Position numbers and translations under genes: made by a program
Shown here: piece by piece, positions 12,951 to 24,309 of the stretch
How the letters are laid out: each line of letters starts with the position of its first letter
Numbering within the stretch: the first letter of the stretch is position 1
Assembly (NCBI GenBank): GCA_963693085.1
Contig: OY856411.1
Location: 69,615,001-69,679,000, forward strand
From: Alisma plantago-aquatica
Taxonomy: Eukaryota > Streptophyta > Magnoliopsida > Alismatales > Alismataceae
Direction of reading: 5' to 3'
Length of the DNA stretch: 64,000 bases
The notes under the pieces: model-generated
What the model saw: the letters and a program-made list of their open reading frames with translations, nothing else
The model's database searches: none
What the model was told of the DNA's origin: nothing

Positions 12951-14889
12951 AACCCAATCAGGTTAAGGTGAATGACAACTCAATTAGCCTCGTGCATTAG
13001 GGATATCAACCTTCATTCCATATGATTTAGCTAGGTTATCATCAGAAACTTTTGTTGATATGAAAATCTCTTGTATTATTGAGGTTTGAACTTGAATTTA
13101 TTCAAAGGATATTTTCACATCCTCATTCATTGCATGATATTATCACTTGGTGATTTCATATTCAATTTGTGATTTCATTTTTCTTAGGTTTCAAACCTAA
13201 TTATAATTGTTTAGCTATATGCTTGAGACGATGAGGTAACACCTTATTATACACCTATGAACTACATTCTTATTTACCTAATTGGACATAAACAAAATAT
13301 TGACATGATAAAAATGGGCAAAAAATGATATCAAGGTCCCATCATATGTCTATGTGTTGATCCTATTTAAAAAATGTTGACATCTCTTCTTCACCTATAA
13401 ACTGGCACACACACTCTGGAATCACTACTTCAATATAACCCAAAATTACATAGAACTATTCAATAAAAGTGTTCACAAATTAAATAACATTGGTATATAT
13501 GGAGAGAAAGAAATAAAGTACTTTTTGAAAACTAAAACAACTCTATTGCTTTTATTTACAAGATCAATAACTTGTATCATGATATTCTTTCATCTCTCTA
13601 CTAATGCATGAATGCTCATTATGGCTCGAGATCATATAATCTCACATCTTGAACAGATTTAGGTGGATGGTATATGTAATGAATCCTACACACTAGAGTA
13701 TAGACTAGAAGAAATTGAAGAAGAATAGAACTATCTACCGCTACACTATAATTTTTGAATAACAAAACTATCTGATATCAAACTAGCTAACTTATTTACA
13801 CTTTAGCGTAGAGGCTTGTCATGAGTGGCTCTATTTCAACCAATTTTGACTAGTAGCTCTTTTCTATATCTAGGTTAGATCCCTACATGTTTATGGTATG
13901 TGCCTAAACACATATGATGATATATTGTCTTATCCCACTCTTATGTTATCTAATTTCACGACAATGAAATTAGACAAATTTTAGATCGATAAGTTACACT
14001 TTACAAAAATGTATATAGAGATTACTAATCATAATTTACTATGCATATCACATCCATTGCATGAGTTTGTGAAAATCAAATTATTTTAAGAAAGTAAATG
14101 CGACGCTGCATCATGATATCTAGTTAAAGATTAAAAAATAAGACTAGAGTTAGTATCATTATACTATAATTAAAGCGGGTTTCAAGGAAAATAAGTTAGT
14201 TAAATCTTCTTTAGCAATCTCATACCAAACACAATGCTAATGAAGACGATCACTATGAAGAAACATGAGGGATAAAAGAAATGATATGCCAATGTCAGCA
14301 TATTATTGTTCAAGTTCTTCCTAGTACTATATTTCACTCCTCCACCTCCTCTGATGTTGGCGGTGCACCACACTCCCAACCCTAACGTCTGCAACAAGAT
14401 GATACAACACATTGCAAAGATGGGTAGGAGTTATCTCCTACTATGGCCGTACATACAACCTTATTATACAGGGCGCCTAAGTAGTAAAATATGAAAAGTA
14501 AAAAATTTACAATCCTTTCCATGACCTTTCATATATCGTAAGATAAAAGTTAATGTGTATTCAAATAACTAAAGACAAATACCACATTCAATCACTTACA
14601 TGTCCTTTCAAATGCTAATTTAAAACACACAAAAACTAATTTGTAATAAAAAAAATAAAAGGAAAAAATAGGGCTGATCCTTTCTATACTCTAGCATGAT
14701 TGCCTTATTCAAATAAAATACTAGTTTGTAGCAGAAAAAATATTATTTACCTATAATGCCTCTCACACTCTTTCCTATCAGAAGACAAGAACCACTTTGT
14801 AATTAAAAAATAGGAAAAATCGAGTGGAAAAGCTTTTACCAACTTTCTTGTATAGTATTAATACATCTGTTTACAAATCCCAACATTTC
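12951..14889. other. AT-rich gene-free stretch
   Basis: Stop-rich on both strands; open frames at 14200-14494 are about 60-70 codons and unrecognisable. The left half may be decayed internal sequence of the minus-strand gypsy element that ends at 12910. I see no RNA gene here. Confidence 0.5.
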
Positions 14890-15078
14890 TTACATTAACT
14901 GCCTAGTACTTGTCAGCTAGCTCAGTTGGTTAAGCCTGCTGCTTGTGGAGCGCAGGTTGCAAGATCAATTCTGAGCGGATCCTGTTGAGACACTCCCGAC
15001 TTTAGGCGTACTGTCTTAGGCTGGTTGCTATGTGGCATCATTACTGGGGAGGAGTTCCCCAAATCAATTACATTAACT
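14890..15078 (+). mobile_element. tRNA-derived SINE with 11-bp target-site duplication
   Basis: The body (14901-15067, about 167 bp) has a tRNA-like head with an A box TAGCTCAGTTGG (14918-14929) and a degenerate B box GGTTGCAAGATCAATTC (14955-14971), the internal RNA polymerase III promoter elements. A non-tRNA body follows and ends GGAGTTCCCCAAATCAA. The exact repeat TTACATTAACT flanks it (14890-14900 and 15068-15078), as expected for LINE-machinery insertion. The head does not fold as an intact tRNA gene, and the flanking duplication argues for a SINE. There is no long poly-A tail. Confidence 0.8.
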
Positions 15079-15658
15079 ACTTAAAACATACAATCAAATA
15101 AAATACCTACTAAGGTAGATGCAACAAAATATCACCATTGTGATCATCAATCAATAAAGAAAACATCTAGAACATCAACCATCCCTTCCAACTACGGGTT
15201 GCGACGCTTTGTTCTTACAAAGTCTCCCACGGCTCCTTCAAGGCTGACAGCTAGTCCAGCCCCAGGTTGGATCAGGTGAGCTTTTGTACTTAGGATTTCT
15301 ACTAAGGTGAGCTGATCTAGGGATTTTTACTCCTGAACGGCACTGCAACACCTTCTACTACTATGATTGTACCTCCTTCTGGAAACCCACACCTATTTCC
15401 CCTCAGATTAATTGCCTTTCTAGTTACCCTCTCCTGCTTCAGTGAGACTCCCTTCATCTTCCTCGTGGATCTCAACAGATTACGATCCCTCTCTTTTTTG
15501 AGTGCCCCAGGTCGATTATGTTCCCTGCATGCACGATTTAATTCAACTCTCATCTAGCAAAACCCTCTTTTCCCTCCGCTGATAAACCAGGACAACTTAG
15601 CGGCGTCTTTATTGTCCTCGAGCCACCCTCCCAACCTAAATCCCTCAGATACATCAAA

Positions 15659-18309
15659 ATGAGGACTGGAGGCACCATCTCTGCATCTTTAAGCATCAAC
15701 ACAAGATTTAAAGGCAAGAAGACGATCTCAACTCTTTTCAAAAGTTCCATGTTTCATAAGAAAACACTGACCCCTGCAAAATCAGACCATCTCCCACTTG
15801 CTCTACCAAATATGACTTCACGCTTCCCTTTCATGGATTACAATCTAGAAAACCCCTATTACCTTACCAGTATACCCCTCCCAAAAGCATGGAAATACCA
15901 CAAATTCGACATATCACCAGGTCCAAACACCATCCTTGTCAAAAATAAATCATTTCCAGTCACAGTTGAACTTTTCGACAAATCTGATCTCTACATCACC
16001 AAAGGTTGGGCTAGTATGATCGTAGAGATGAAGATCAAAAGGGAGTGGACCATCTGCATTAAACCCTCAGTGCACAAAACCCTTACTGTTTGGGTAAATG
16101 ATTTCAACAATGAAACCCCACATGAGCTTTACCCTCTATTCTTCAGTAAGGAAGAAGGTTTCTCCTCATCATCTTCTAGCTCATCTGACCATCTCTTTAT
16201 GAGGAAAGAGCACCAACCTCCATCGGGAACAAAGCTTTACCCCATCTCCCTATCATCTAGCCCTGATAATGAAGATATGGATGATACAACCACATCATCA
16301 TCGATCGGCTGCTCAATAGCAACAAGGCATGAGATATATTCTACTATTAAGATTAGTAAGATAGACAGTACTAAGACCAAAAAAAAACATCATCCCTTCT
16401 GATCATCGCCAACTAAATCTTTCTTTCCCACCACTTGAACACATCCCAGCGTCTGCTCTCACCCAACTGAGCTTTGAGACAGAGATACCTTCTCAATCTT
16501 GGGAATCTGCCCCTAGGAGGCGACCCTTCAGAGCACTTCACTACAATATATGCCACAGCCCACACCACTCTCGATTTAGATTCACCAAAAAAGTTATCTA
16601 TTTCAAATGCCATGAGAGAGGCCAAACCTAGCGTATCTGCAAATCCACCTTTAATCATTTTCCAAAAAAGTTTAATCACTTCCCAAGATCACTTTCAGGA
16701 CATGAGGCTCATAAGCAGCCCGATGATCACTTTTTCAGACATGGAAAATCCAATCAACTGAAACATCCAAACCTCACTTTCTCGATTCACAATAACCCTT
16801 TTGCATGTCTTGCAGATCCACCTCATACATCTCAACCCCATGCACATGAAAAACTCAACTCACATCCTCCTTATAAGCCCCCTATGGTACCACTTGGGAT
16901 ATCCTCACTCAAACCTTCTTGCCTCAACTCTACATCACCTTTCCTTCCGCCTCCCCAAACTCTTGTCATGGCCCCTGCTACCCACCTAGAGTCTGCCATT
17001 CCCTTTTGATCTCCCAACAAACTCTATGAGACTTCTGAAGGTCTTCTCTACAAGGAGTGTCCTGGCCTCTATTGAAAACAACCTAGATAATAACATGGTC
17101 AATATTTTGGATGTAACCAGAGCTATAGCCCTCCTTATCCCATGACACACGGTGCTCAAACAAAAAATCCTCTCACCATCTCAACTTCTATACTTCGTCC
17201 CACAAGGTACCAAGATTGACCATCTTTTTGGACAAATTCTCACGATCCCATGTGGCTCTAGTTTTATTCAGGCAAATCTTTCTAGGTGGACGTCTAGACA
17301 TGGGGCTTTGGAGGCCCAGTCAGGTGGGTCAGGGTGGGTTGCTATATCAAACCTCCCCCCTCACCTTTGGGAAGTCGAAGTCTTCAGAGCCATTGCCCAT
17401 GCTGTTGGGGCTACTCTCCAATACATCAATCCAGAGACCTTACACCCTTCACATTTCATTAAAGCTTACTGTCTTTTCTCTGTCAAACAAGCCACCTCCC
17501 TCCCATCTTCTCTGAACATCAAGCTGGGAGAAATCATCTACAACATAAAACTATCTGTTGAGAACCCTATTGACATCAAAACATCTTTCTCTGACCTCTC
17601 TGTTCACCCTCCATCCTGGTACTTCTCGATCAAAAACAAAAGATCCTACAATCCCATCAGAAAACCTGGAGATAGAAACTTAGTTTGGGAGAGAAAATCT
17701 GCCACCATGAACTCATCAGCTGACTCCAACATATCTCACATTCTTAAAAGAAAAAGAACACTCTCACCACCTGCCAAAAATTCTCTTCCCTCCCCCAAAG
17801 GCACTTTCCAACCCTTCTCTTCCATCCCAAAATAAGAAAACTTTTCTCTTAACAGAGATCTAGACACTATAAAAAAGCTCAAAACAACAATCATTGATGA
17901 GATGAAATCATCGCAGAGTCTGAAGAAAAAGAGCAAAGGTAAGGACTCCAGCATCATCAAGTCCACCAACACCATGCAAACCAGCCTTGAGGGGATACTC
18001 AGGAGAAACATCTCCGCTGCTCACGAAATAAGTACTATATTCTCAACTTCCTGCTCAGATGTTATTTCAAACTCTCATTTATCACCAATTGCCACATTAG
18101 AAGAAAATGATATAGACAATATTGAAGATTTGGCTTCATGGCCTGATATTCATAGTTTCATCAGATTTGCAAATAAAATAGGAATACAATTTGAGGAGGA
18201 AAATATAGCAAACACAACACTAAATGACATAGAAAAGTTCATGAATTGGACAAACCAAAGGCCTCTTGGAGAGACAAACTATAAAATAAACTTTTTGAGC
18301 ATCTCATAA
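15659..18309 (+). pseudogene. LINE ORF1, first copy (broken)
   Basis: ORF1 of plant LINEs encodes an RNA-binding protein that coats element RNA. Open pieces are 15659-16402 (247 codons from MRTGG; function not recognised, Ser-rich tail), a zinc-knuckle-like stretch at 16599-16650 (YFKCHERGQT, a stop, then RICK; first Cys and His replaced), a 227-codon frame at 17152-17835, and a Lys-rich tail at 17902-18309. The 227-codon piece contains GWVAISNLPPHLWEVEVF, which fits the DUF4283-like nucleic-acid-binding fold common in plant LINE ORF1. Only one TAA (17833-17835) separates the last two pieces. Other joins need frameshifts. The 18.9-kb duplication begins inside this ORF at 16393. Confidence 0.7.
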
Positions 18310-18360
18310 CTTCATAGCACCTTTTTTTATCTTTTTTGTTTGATTTATCTCTGTTAAAAG

Positions 18361-19017
18361 ATGAAAATTACATCTTGAAATGTTTGCGGTGCGGCCAATG
18401 CACGTAGAAGAAAAGAGATTAGAAATCATATCTATAAAAATAACATTGACATCATTACCATTCAAGAGACCAAATCCACTCTCTCTCAATTTGCTTTAAA
18501 AACAATTGGGGGAAATAAGATAATAGATTGGTTCCAAATCCCACCTGATGGCTTCAAAGGAGGACTTCTAGTGGGATATAAAAAAAACACTTTCACCCTC
18601 TCTCACTAGGATCTCAGAACCTTCTCCATATCTATATCTTTGACAAATTCAGCTGACAACTTCAGTTGGACTTTTATAGGTTTATATGGCGAGCCAGATC
18701 ACAACAAATCTCTTTCTCTTTCGGAACTATCAGATATCATGCAAGCCTATCAATACAAACCATGGCTTCTTGGAGGTGATTTCAACCTCATTACCAAAAT
18801 CACTGACACACAAAACTTAATCTCCACAACTACTGCCCTTTCTCCTACTGACAAAATTTGTACACATCTCCTCTCTAAACACAATATGATAGACCTCCCT
18901 CCCTCTAATGCTGGTTTCACATAGTCGAAAAATAATACTAGAGCCAGACTTCACCACTTCATCTGTTACCCTTCTTGGGAAGAACAATTTCCTCTTGCAT
19001 CTGTTCATATCACCCAC
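18361..19017 (+). pseudogene. LINE ORF2 endonuclease domain, first copy (interrupted)
   Basis: The apurinic-like endonuclease nicks target DNA to prime reverse transcription. The start MKITS at 18361 is followed by the expected N-V-x-G block after a stop where Trp is normal. The metal-binding IQETKS is at about 18460-18477, and a GGDFNLI motif follows at 18775-18795. Three in-frame stops occur: TGA at about 18376, TAG at about 18607 and TAG at about 18922. All fall where Trp is expected or plausible (SWN, FTWSKNN). The 301-codon-plus LINE frame is then cut at 19018-19022 by the LTR element and resumes at 26723. Confidence 0.8.
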
Positions 19018-19364
19018 ATACCTGTTGGCTAAATGGACATCTATAAATCCCTTTGTTTTGATTATGACAAACATTTCATTCTTATTGATCTAACGAGCTA
19101 CTTGAGTGTGCAGGATTAAGGTGGATGCCAAAGCAACTAGGGAAATCCATATGCTGACATTTATGTTTTCATGCAATGTAATCGCTTTGTAAAAACTTGT
19201 ACAAATATATAATGTACAAGTACTTAGATTGCATGTAAATCAAGCAATAGATCTTCCCTAGCTAAACACCACATTTAGATAAGTCATCCCCTTCATATAG
19301 GATCACATATGCACACTCATACATATAATTAGTGCCTAAATTGCAACATTGAAACACGATCAAT

Positions 19365-19565
19365 CTCGGTCAACAAACTCCTCGACCGAGACACTCTCGG
19401 TCGACAATCTTCTCGACCGAGAAAGATCCAAAGTAGCCGTTAGACACAACAGACAAGTTAGTTGGCAGTTGGAGAAAGACGTTGCAAATCACTTGTTCCA
19501 GAGTGCCTGTCAGTCGACAAAAGTTCGACCGAGTAGGTATCTCGGTCGACCATTCCTCGACCGAG
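19365..19565. repeat. Array of four CTCGGTCGA/TCGACCGAG hairpins in U3
   Basis: Inverted repeats lie at 19365-19390 (one mismatch), 19396-19421 (9-bp arms, 8-base loop), 19511-19533 and 19541-19565 (9-bp arms, 7-base loop). Arms are near-identical while loops differ, so the arms are the conserved part. The array ends about 135 bp before the TATA box. It is present in every LTR copy of this element. Confidence 0.9.
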
Positions 19566-19701
19566 ATTGTCTCTGACAGCAACTGCAGAATTAATTAATT
19601 AGCCGTTGTTAAAGCAACAACTTTGTACCTAACGGCTAGTTAAGCACTTGAAAACCCCTAGAAGTTGTCTAGAACGTCCTTAAGCATCCTTAGGCCATTC
19701 C

Positions 19702-19709
19702 TATAAATA
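19702..19709 (+). promoter_or_regulatory. LTR TATA box, copy A 5' LTR
   Basis: TATAAATA within TTCCTATAAATAGGAC, itself partly palindromic. It is the expected core promoter for the element RNA, about 0.74 kb upstream of the LTR end. The transcription start is not determined. Confidence 0.7.
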
Positions 19710-20443
19710 GGACAAGCCATAGGACACTCAAACCAACTTGTTACACTTGAGAACTCTTTGAGCATACTTTGAGCAATCTATTTGTGAGCAAATTGAGCAT
19801 TGTGAACATTGGCTATTTCCTTCTTTAGCTCATAATTCGTGTCCTATAGGCTAGTATCTCCTACCCACTGCAATCACAAGTTCACACACTTGGTTAGGAG
19901 ATCTTTACGCTTGATCTAGGCAAATCAAGCCTTAGGCTACAAAGGATAAGTTGTAATTTCCTTTTTCTTTCTTGTTCTCTATTACCGTTTGTACTCTCCT
20001 TGCTACTCCTAGGTTGGAGGCTGCTGATTGGAGAGGGTGGAGTTCTTCTTGGCGAAGAAGGTGACTTTGAGCTACTTCAGAAGGCTGGTGCAACGGGAGG
20101 TTACTTCTAGAGAGGAAGGCTACTTCAAGGGGGAGCTTGGAGTTACTTCAAGAAGGCTACCTCAAAGTCGGTGCACCTACTTCAAGTGAAGGCTGCTCAA
20201 AGGGTGTAAAGGAAAGTATTGTATTTTGTATAAATCCTTGAGAAGGTAATAAAATAAATACTTTCAAAATTCCGGTTGGGTAAGCAACCGGGTAGTGGAC
20301 TGACAACTTTAGTATTTGCTAAAGTTGGAACCCCTCTAAACACCTGTCTCCTTCTTCTAATTTTTAATTGTGGTTGTTTGAGTTAAATAAATTGTTAAAA
20401 TTATTTAAAAACTCTATTCACCCCCCCTCTAGTGTTTTTCAAT

Positions 20444-20455
20444 TGGTATCAGAGC
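20444..20455 (+). promoter_or_regulatory. Primer-binding site (initiator tRNA-Met type)
   Basis: TGGTATCAGAGC lies two bases inside the 5' LTR. It matches the 3' end complement of plant initiator methionine tRNA, the usual minus-strand primer of copia elements. The second copy is at 39409-39420. Confidence 0.9.
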
Positions 20456-20488
20456 AGGCTTCAAGGAACCCTAATCAGGTCTTGAAGA

Positions 20489-21394
20489 ATGGAGGGTAAT
20501 GGTGATTACAATCACAACAAAAGGTGCTGCTTGGATAAAACTACAACATGCTGCAATTGGTGCTTAGGAACAAGCCACACAACAACTAGATGCCCATGGA
20601 GATCAAAGAAGGAAGATGAGAACAAAGATTGTCTCATTGCTACAACTAGCGAGGAAGAAGAAGAAGAGGTAAGTCTTTTTGATTTATCCAAAGAAGAACT
20701 AGTTGCTAGCCTTGAAGAAACACATATTAAGTATGTTGAATGCAAGAAGAAATTAAAGAAATCAAATAAAGCAAATGATGAATTACATGCTAAGCTTCTT
20801 GCTATTACATCTGAAAATGAAGATCTTAAAAAGATCATTGAAGATCATGATATTGAGATAAAATCTATAGAGGCAAATTGTAATCTACTTTCTTTAGAGA
20901 AGAATAATTTGCAAAGTCAAGTGAATGATCTTCAAAAACAACCCATTTTATGCAACCATATAGATTATGATTCTATTGTCAAAGAAAGAAATTCATTGTC
21001 ATCTAATCTAGATCAAGCAAAACTAGATATCAAGAAAAGAATGGAAGAGATTGCCAAGTTACAACAAAAAGTTAGTAATTTAAATAATAATGGCATTCTT
21101 GATCAAATCTTAGATAATTCCTATCATCAAATTGGGAGAAGAGGACTAGGTTACAAACCTAAAGGGAAATCCTATCAACAACCTAGTTGGAGAAAGTCAC
21201 AAACCCATCAATCTATATATGTACCTAAAAGAACATTTTCACCCAAGGACAACACAGAACACAATCATAGAAAAAGATATGAGGTTGACTTGATATGCTG
21301 TCATTATTGTTTGCGCCTTGGTCACTATTCTTTTTCATGCCCTTACAAGAGAAAAGATGTCGAGTTAGTTTGGGTTCCAAAACCTCCAAACTAA
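20489..21394 (+). CDS. Gag-derived protein with two CCHC zinc knuckles and a coiled coil
   Basis: 301 codons, intact, starting 33 bases after the primer-binding site. Residues 22-35 (CNWCLGTSHTTTRC) and 271-284 (CHYCLRLGHYSFSC) are both perfect C-x2-C-x4-H-x4-C knuckles, the RNA-binding motif of retroviral-type nucleocapsids. Residues about 60-200 are a Glu/Lys/Leu-rich coiled coil, preceded by an acidic run of Glu. The C-terminus LVWVPKPPN resembles the segment after the knuckle in Sire-type copia Gag. The usual N-terminal UBN2 capsid domain is absent, so this looks like the nucleocapsid half of Gag with a knuckle gained or kept at each end. It is identical in the second copy (39454-40359). 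RNA packaging in trans is a reasonable guess. Confidence 0.75.
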   Translation: MEGNGDYNHNKRCCLDKTTTCCNWCLGTSHTTTRCPWRSKKEDENKDCLIATTSEEEEEEVSLFDLSKEELVASLEETHIKYVECKKKLKKSNKANDELHAKLLAITSENEDLKKIIEDHDIEIKSIEANCNLLSLEKNNLQSQVNDLQKQPILCNHIDYDSIVKERNSLSSNLDQAKLDIKKRMEEIAKLQQKVSNLNNNGILDQILDNSYHQIGRRGLGYKPKGKSYQQPSWRKSQTHQSIYVPKRTFSPKDNTEHNHRKRYEVDLICCHYCLRLGHYSFSCPYKRKDVELVWVPKPPN

Positions 21395-22938
21395 ATGAAC
21401 AGAATCAAGCTGAGATATGACCAAGGACCTTAGTTGCATATTTCTACGTCTATCTCAACTCAACATAATGGGATAATCAATAAATTTAAGTATCTAAATA
21501 TTTAACTTGCATATGTTTTATTTGGAAGCAATTAACAGTTTCAGAAATATTGTCGGTCGAGAGACTGTCGACCGAGACACTGTCGGTCGAGAAATAGTCG
21601 ACCGAGCATGTTAGTGATTTCCAGTCTGTTGTAAAAATTGCTAAATTTCTTTGAAATTGATGAAATTGCTATCTATTCATGATTAATGATTGGATATTTA
21701 TTTTGGAAATCATCCATACAAATTTAAATTAATATTAGTTTATTCCCTAAATGATTTAAAATCAAATTATGCTTAGAAAATTTCACATGATTTCCTTATT
21801 TTCTGGTCTATCCATATAGAGATCATGTGATTAAAATCATGCGATTATTACATCATGGATATGCTTTCACCATTTGGTACTGAGATTAGCTTGATAGATA
21901 ATTGTCTACTTGGATCCATGATAGGCAAGCAAATGCTTTATTGGTAATATGTTATGCTTGCAACACATAAGATAAAATCTCTCAAAAAGACTTGAGATAT
22001 TTAGTGCTTTTCAATTGAGATATTTAGTGTTTTTCAATTGATATTTAGTGTGCCTTCAGTAAAGAATTTTATGAGGATACTAAACGACGTGAAATTTGAT
22101 ATTCATATTACTACATCAAAGCATATATTTTAAAGGACAAATGTTTTCATATTAAGTATTATGCTTCAACTTAATACTTAATCAAATCCTATGCAGATAT
22201 TATACTTCATAATGTTCAAATTGAAAAATCTGCAAATTTGCCTCTTGGTTAAAATGAAATTTGACCAAGGGGCGCTATGGTCGTAGTCAAAATCGACCTA
22301 AAATAAGTTTTGACACAATAATTAATTGAATATAATTTTATTAAAAGCAAATCAATTTATGATCACAAAATTGTCTCAATATTGTCAATAATAATACAAA
22401 ATTTCACTCCCTTAGAAAATATATATGCTCTACAAATTTAGTCTATCATTTGCATTAAAAATAAAAAGCTTAAAAAATTCGTACCCGGTAAGTCTGTCGG
22501 TCGACAAATCTTCGACCGAAAACCTCTCGGTCTGCCCACTTCTCTCGACCGACAGAATCTAGACAGACCTAGCATCGGACACACTTCCGGTCGACAATTG
22601 TTCGACCGAGACAGTGTCGGTCGATGATTGCTCGACCGAGAAAGAGCCGTTAGAAAATGACCGTTGCAATCCGACCGTTACCGTTAATGGCCGACCGTTA
22701 CAAGTCGACCGTTGGACGGCCAAGTGGCGTGTCTGGAATATGACCGTTGCGGACGCTCGGTCGACAAATTGTCGACCGACCCGGTCACTGGATTGCTATA
22801 AAAGGAGCAAAAATGGGTCATTTCTTCACACCTTCTTATTCTTGTTTCCATAGGCTCTCTCTAGTGAATTCCTGTGCAAATCTTTAGCATCCTCATCCCC
22901 AAGAATTCCTTGCTTCTTCTCCACCTTCAAGCAACACA
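21395..22938 (+). other. Internal spacer where pol would be expected
   Basis: About 1.5 kb with no protein domain. It holds hairpin repeats at 21553-21575 and 21583-21605, an AT-rich stretch, and a second dense hairpin cluster (22497-22779) with a TATA box at 22797. A 79-codon frame at 22614-22853 spans the hairpin cluster and is not credible as a gene. No relic of integrase or reverse transcriptase can be read. Confidence 0.7.
22497..22803 (+). promoter_or_regulatory. Internal hairpin cluster plus TATA box ahead of the envelope-like ORF
   Basis: Inverted repeats of the TCGGTCGA/TCGACCGA type lie at 22497-22519, 22527-22552 (weaker), 22588-22610, 22617-22639 and 22757-22779. Between the last two is a run of direct GACCGTT units (about 22659-22745). 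TATAAAAGG starts at 22797, 17 bases after the last hairpin and 142 bases before the ATG at 22939. The arrangement mirrors the LTR promoter, so a dedicated promoter for the downstream ORF is inferred. No transcript evidence is available. Confidence 0.6.
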
Positions 22939-24309
22939 ATGGCATCATCCTCTGCTCGTGGAAAGAAGAAGGTCGCTGGCAGGAAACAAAGGGAGGCTAC
23001 TCCACCATTGACGATCATCAACGACATTGCCTTCGTCGACGGAGATGCTGGTGATCGTTATCTACGGCTCTCCTCCAAAGCTCCTCTCCCACGACGACCA
23101 GTTGAAGTTATGGACTTCCTCAACATCGTCGACTTGGAGGACCTTTTCGAGGTGCAAAAGTTAAAAGAATTCATCAACCCTTCTTTCCCTTCCTATTCCA
23201 TCAAGGTAGTGAATGAATTCTATGCTAACCTCATCTCCCACTCTGAAAATGAAACCATCTTCTTCTATACTATGGTCAACGGGCATAGCTTCCGATTTAC
23301 TGAAGGGGATATTCTTGACATGCTAGATATTGACATAGATGAATATCAAGACACCCTTGACCTTACTTCTGGAAACCCACTTAATCAATTTTCCCAAGAT
23401 GACCATACCGTTAGTCTTAGTGACATCAAAAGGACCATTTTTCAATCCAATACAACCTGTCACGAAGATAGAGGCAGATACTATGCTATAAATCTCAAAC
23501 CAGCTGCTAGGATTGTAAACCTTATTGTTTCAACAAACATACATCCTAGAGCCAATAAATCTGAAGTTCCTATTTTTTGTATGTGTCTAATATATGCCAT
23601 TATCCAACGTATTCCCACAAATTTTATCCGCATCATTCTTAAAAACATGCTTGAGTTTTCTGGCAATCCTCCATATGCTGATTTTGTATGCCAAATTACT
23701 CAATATTTACTTAAGACTCAACTTGAGGATATGGGATATACATGGGAGCGTAGACCACAAAAAATAAGTAAGAATACTGTAGAAAAAATGGGGATTGATT
23801 TCGGTCATAAGAGGGCTAGGGTAGAAGGAGAAACATCTACACAAGACATACCACCTCCACCTCCTCCTACCAGCCTACCCTATGACCCCATCCAAAACAC
23901 TCTAACCTATGTTGCTGGGTCACAATATCATCTTAGTAAACAACTAGATTATAACCACCATGCCATGACTTATCTAAACCAAAGAATGCAAACTCTTTCT
24001 CCAAACCAACCAGATGAATATCCTTATTCTTTAAATCCTGGCATGCTCAAACCATATAATCCATCTTACAACTACTATCAACCTCCACCTCCACCATCTA
24101 CAGATCTCACGCATACTCAGTTTTCATCAATGCAACTACAAGATATTGTTGCTCATTTCCGATTTGATCGTGTTCCAACCTTCTTGGAGGCATATGCCTT
24201 AACCAAGACAGGTGCTCTGGAGTGGCAAACTTTGGTCCAGTATTATGGAGCTGAGCCTTTTCTTGGGAAAGACCCTGATATTGATGTAATTCTTAAGTCT
24301 TTCCAATGA
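22939..24309 (+). CDS. Envelope-like / putative plant transposon protein (PF20167-like)
   Basis: 456 codons, intact. Residues about 85-290 carry the pattern of the plant retroelement 'envelope-like' or 'putative plant transposon protein' family: VVNEFYANL, a following VNGHSFRFTEGDI, an AARIVNLIVSTNIHPRANKSE block, then MCLIYAIIQRIPTNFIRIIL. This is recognised by motif spacing, not by a search. A basic N-terminus (GKKKVAGRKQRE) precedes it, and two proline runs (about 303-310 and 372-377) with a Tyr/Pro/Asn-rich segment follow. There is no signal peptide. The hydrophobic stretch inside the domain is too polar for a convincing membrane anchor. In Athila- and Sire-type elements such an ORF lies between pol and the 3' LTR, as here. 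Its function is unknown. It is identical in copy B. Confidence 0.7.
   Translation: MASSSARGKKKVAGRKQREATPPLTIINDIAFVDGDAGDRYLRLSSKAPLPRRPVEVMDFLNIVDLEDLFEVQKLKEFINPSFPSYSIKVVNEFYANLISHSENETIFFYTMVNGHSFRFTEGDILDMLDIDIDEYQDTLDLTSGNPLNQFSQDDHTVSLSDIKRTIFQSNTTCHEDRGRYYAINLKPAARIVNLIVSTNIHPRANKSEVPIFCMCLIYAIIQRIPTNFIRIILKNMLEFSGNPPYADFVCQITQYLLKTQLEDMGYTWERRPQKISKNTVEKMGIDFGHKRARVEGETSTQDIPPPPPPTSLPYDPIQNTLTYVAGSQYHLSKQLDYNHHAMTYLNQRMQTLSPNQPDEYPYSLNPGMLKPYNPSYNYYQPPPPPSTDLTHTQFSSMQLQDIVAHFRFDRVPTFLEAYALTKTGALEWQTLVQYYGAEPFLGKDPDIDVILKSFQ

Larger units (their letters stand above)
19023..20441 (+). repeat. 5' LTR of pol-less element, copy A
   Basis: A 1419-bp LTR starting TGTTGGCTAAATGG and ending GTGTTTTTCA. 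The upstream half holds four hairpin-forming inverted repeats (19365-19565), then a TATA box at 19702. The downstream half has GAAGGCTACTTCAAG-type short direct repeats (about 20040-20190) that look like degenerate tandem duplications. The open frame at 19349-19576 spans the hairpins and is not a gene. Confidence 0.92.

Noticed and set aside
14911..14985. Functional tRNA gene
   Set aside because: A and B boxes are present but the B box is degenerate, no complete cloverleaf is evident, and an 11-bp direct repeat flanks a longer body, which fits a SINE.
19365..22779. CRISPR-like array of palindromic repeats
   Set aside because: Eukaryotic context, irregular spacing, no unique fixed-length spacers and no cas genes; the repeats are paired arms of hairpins in an LTR element.
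22614..22853. 79-codon open frame inside the hairpin cluster
   Set aside because: It spans inverted repeats and the TATA region, has no family resemblance, and ends before the real 456-codon ORF.
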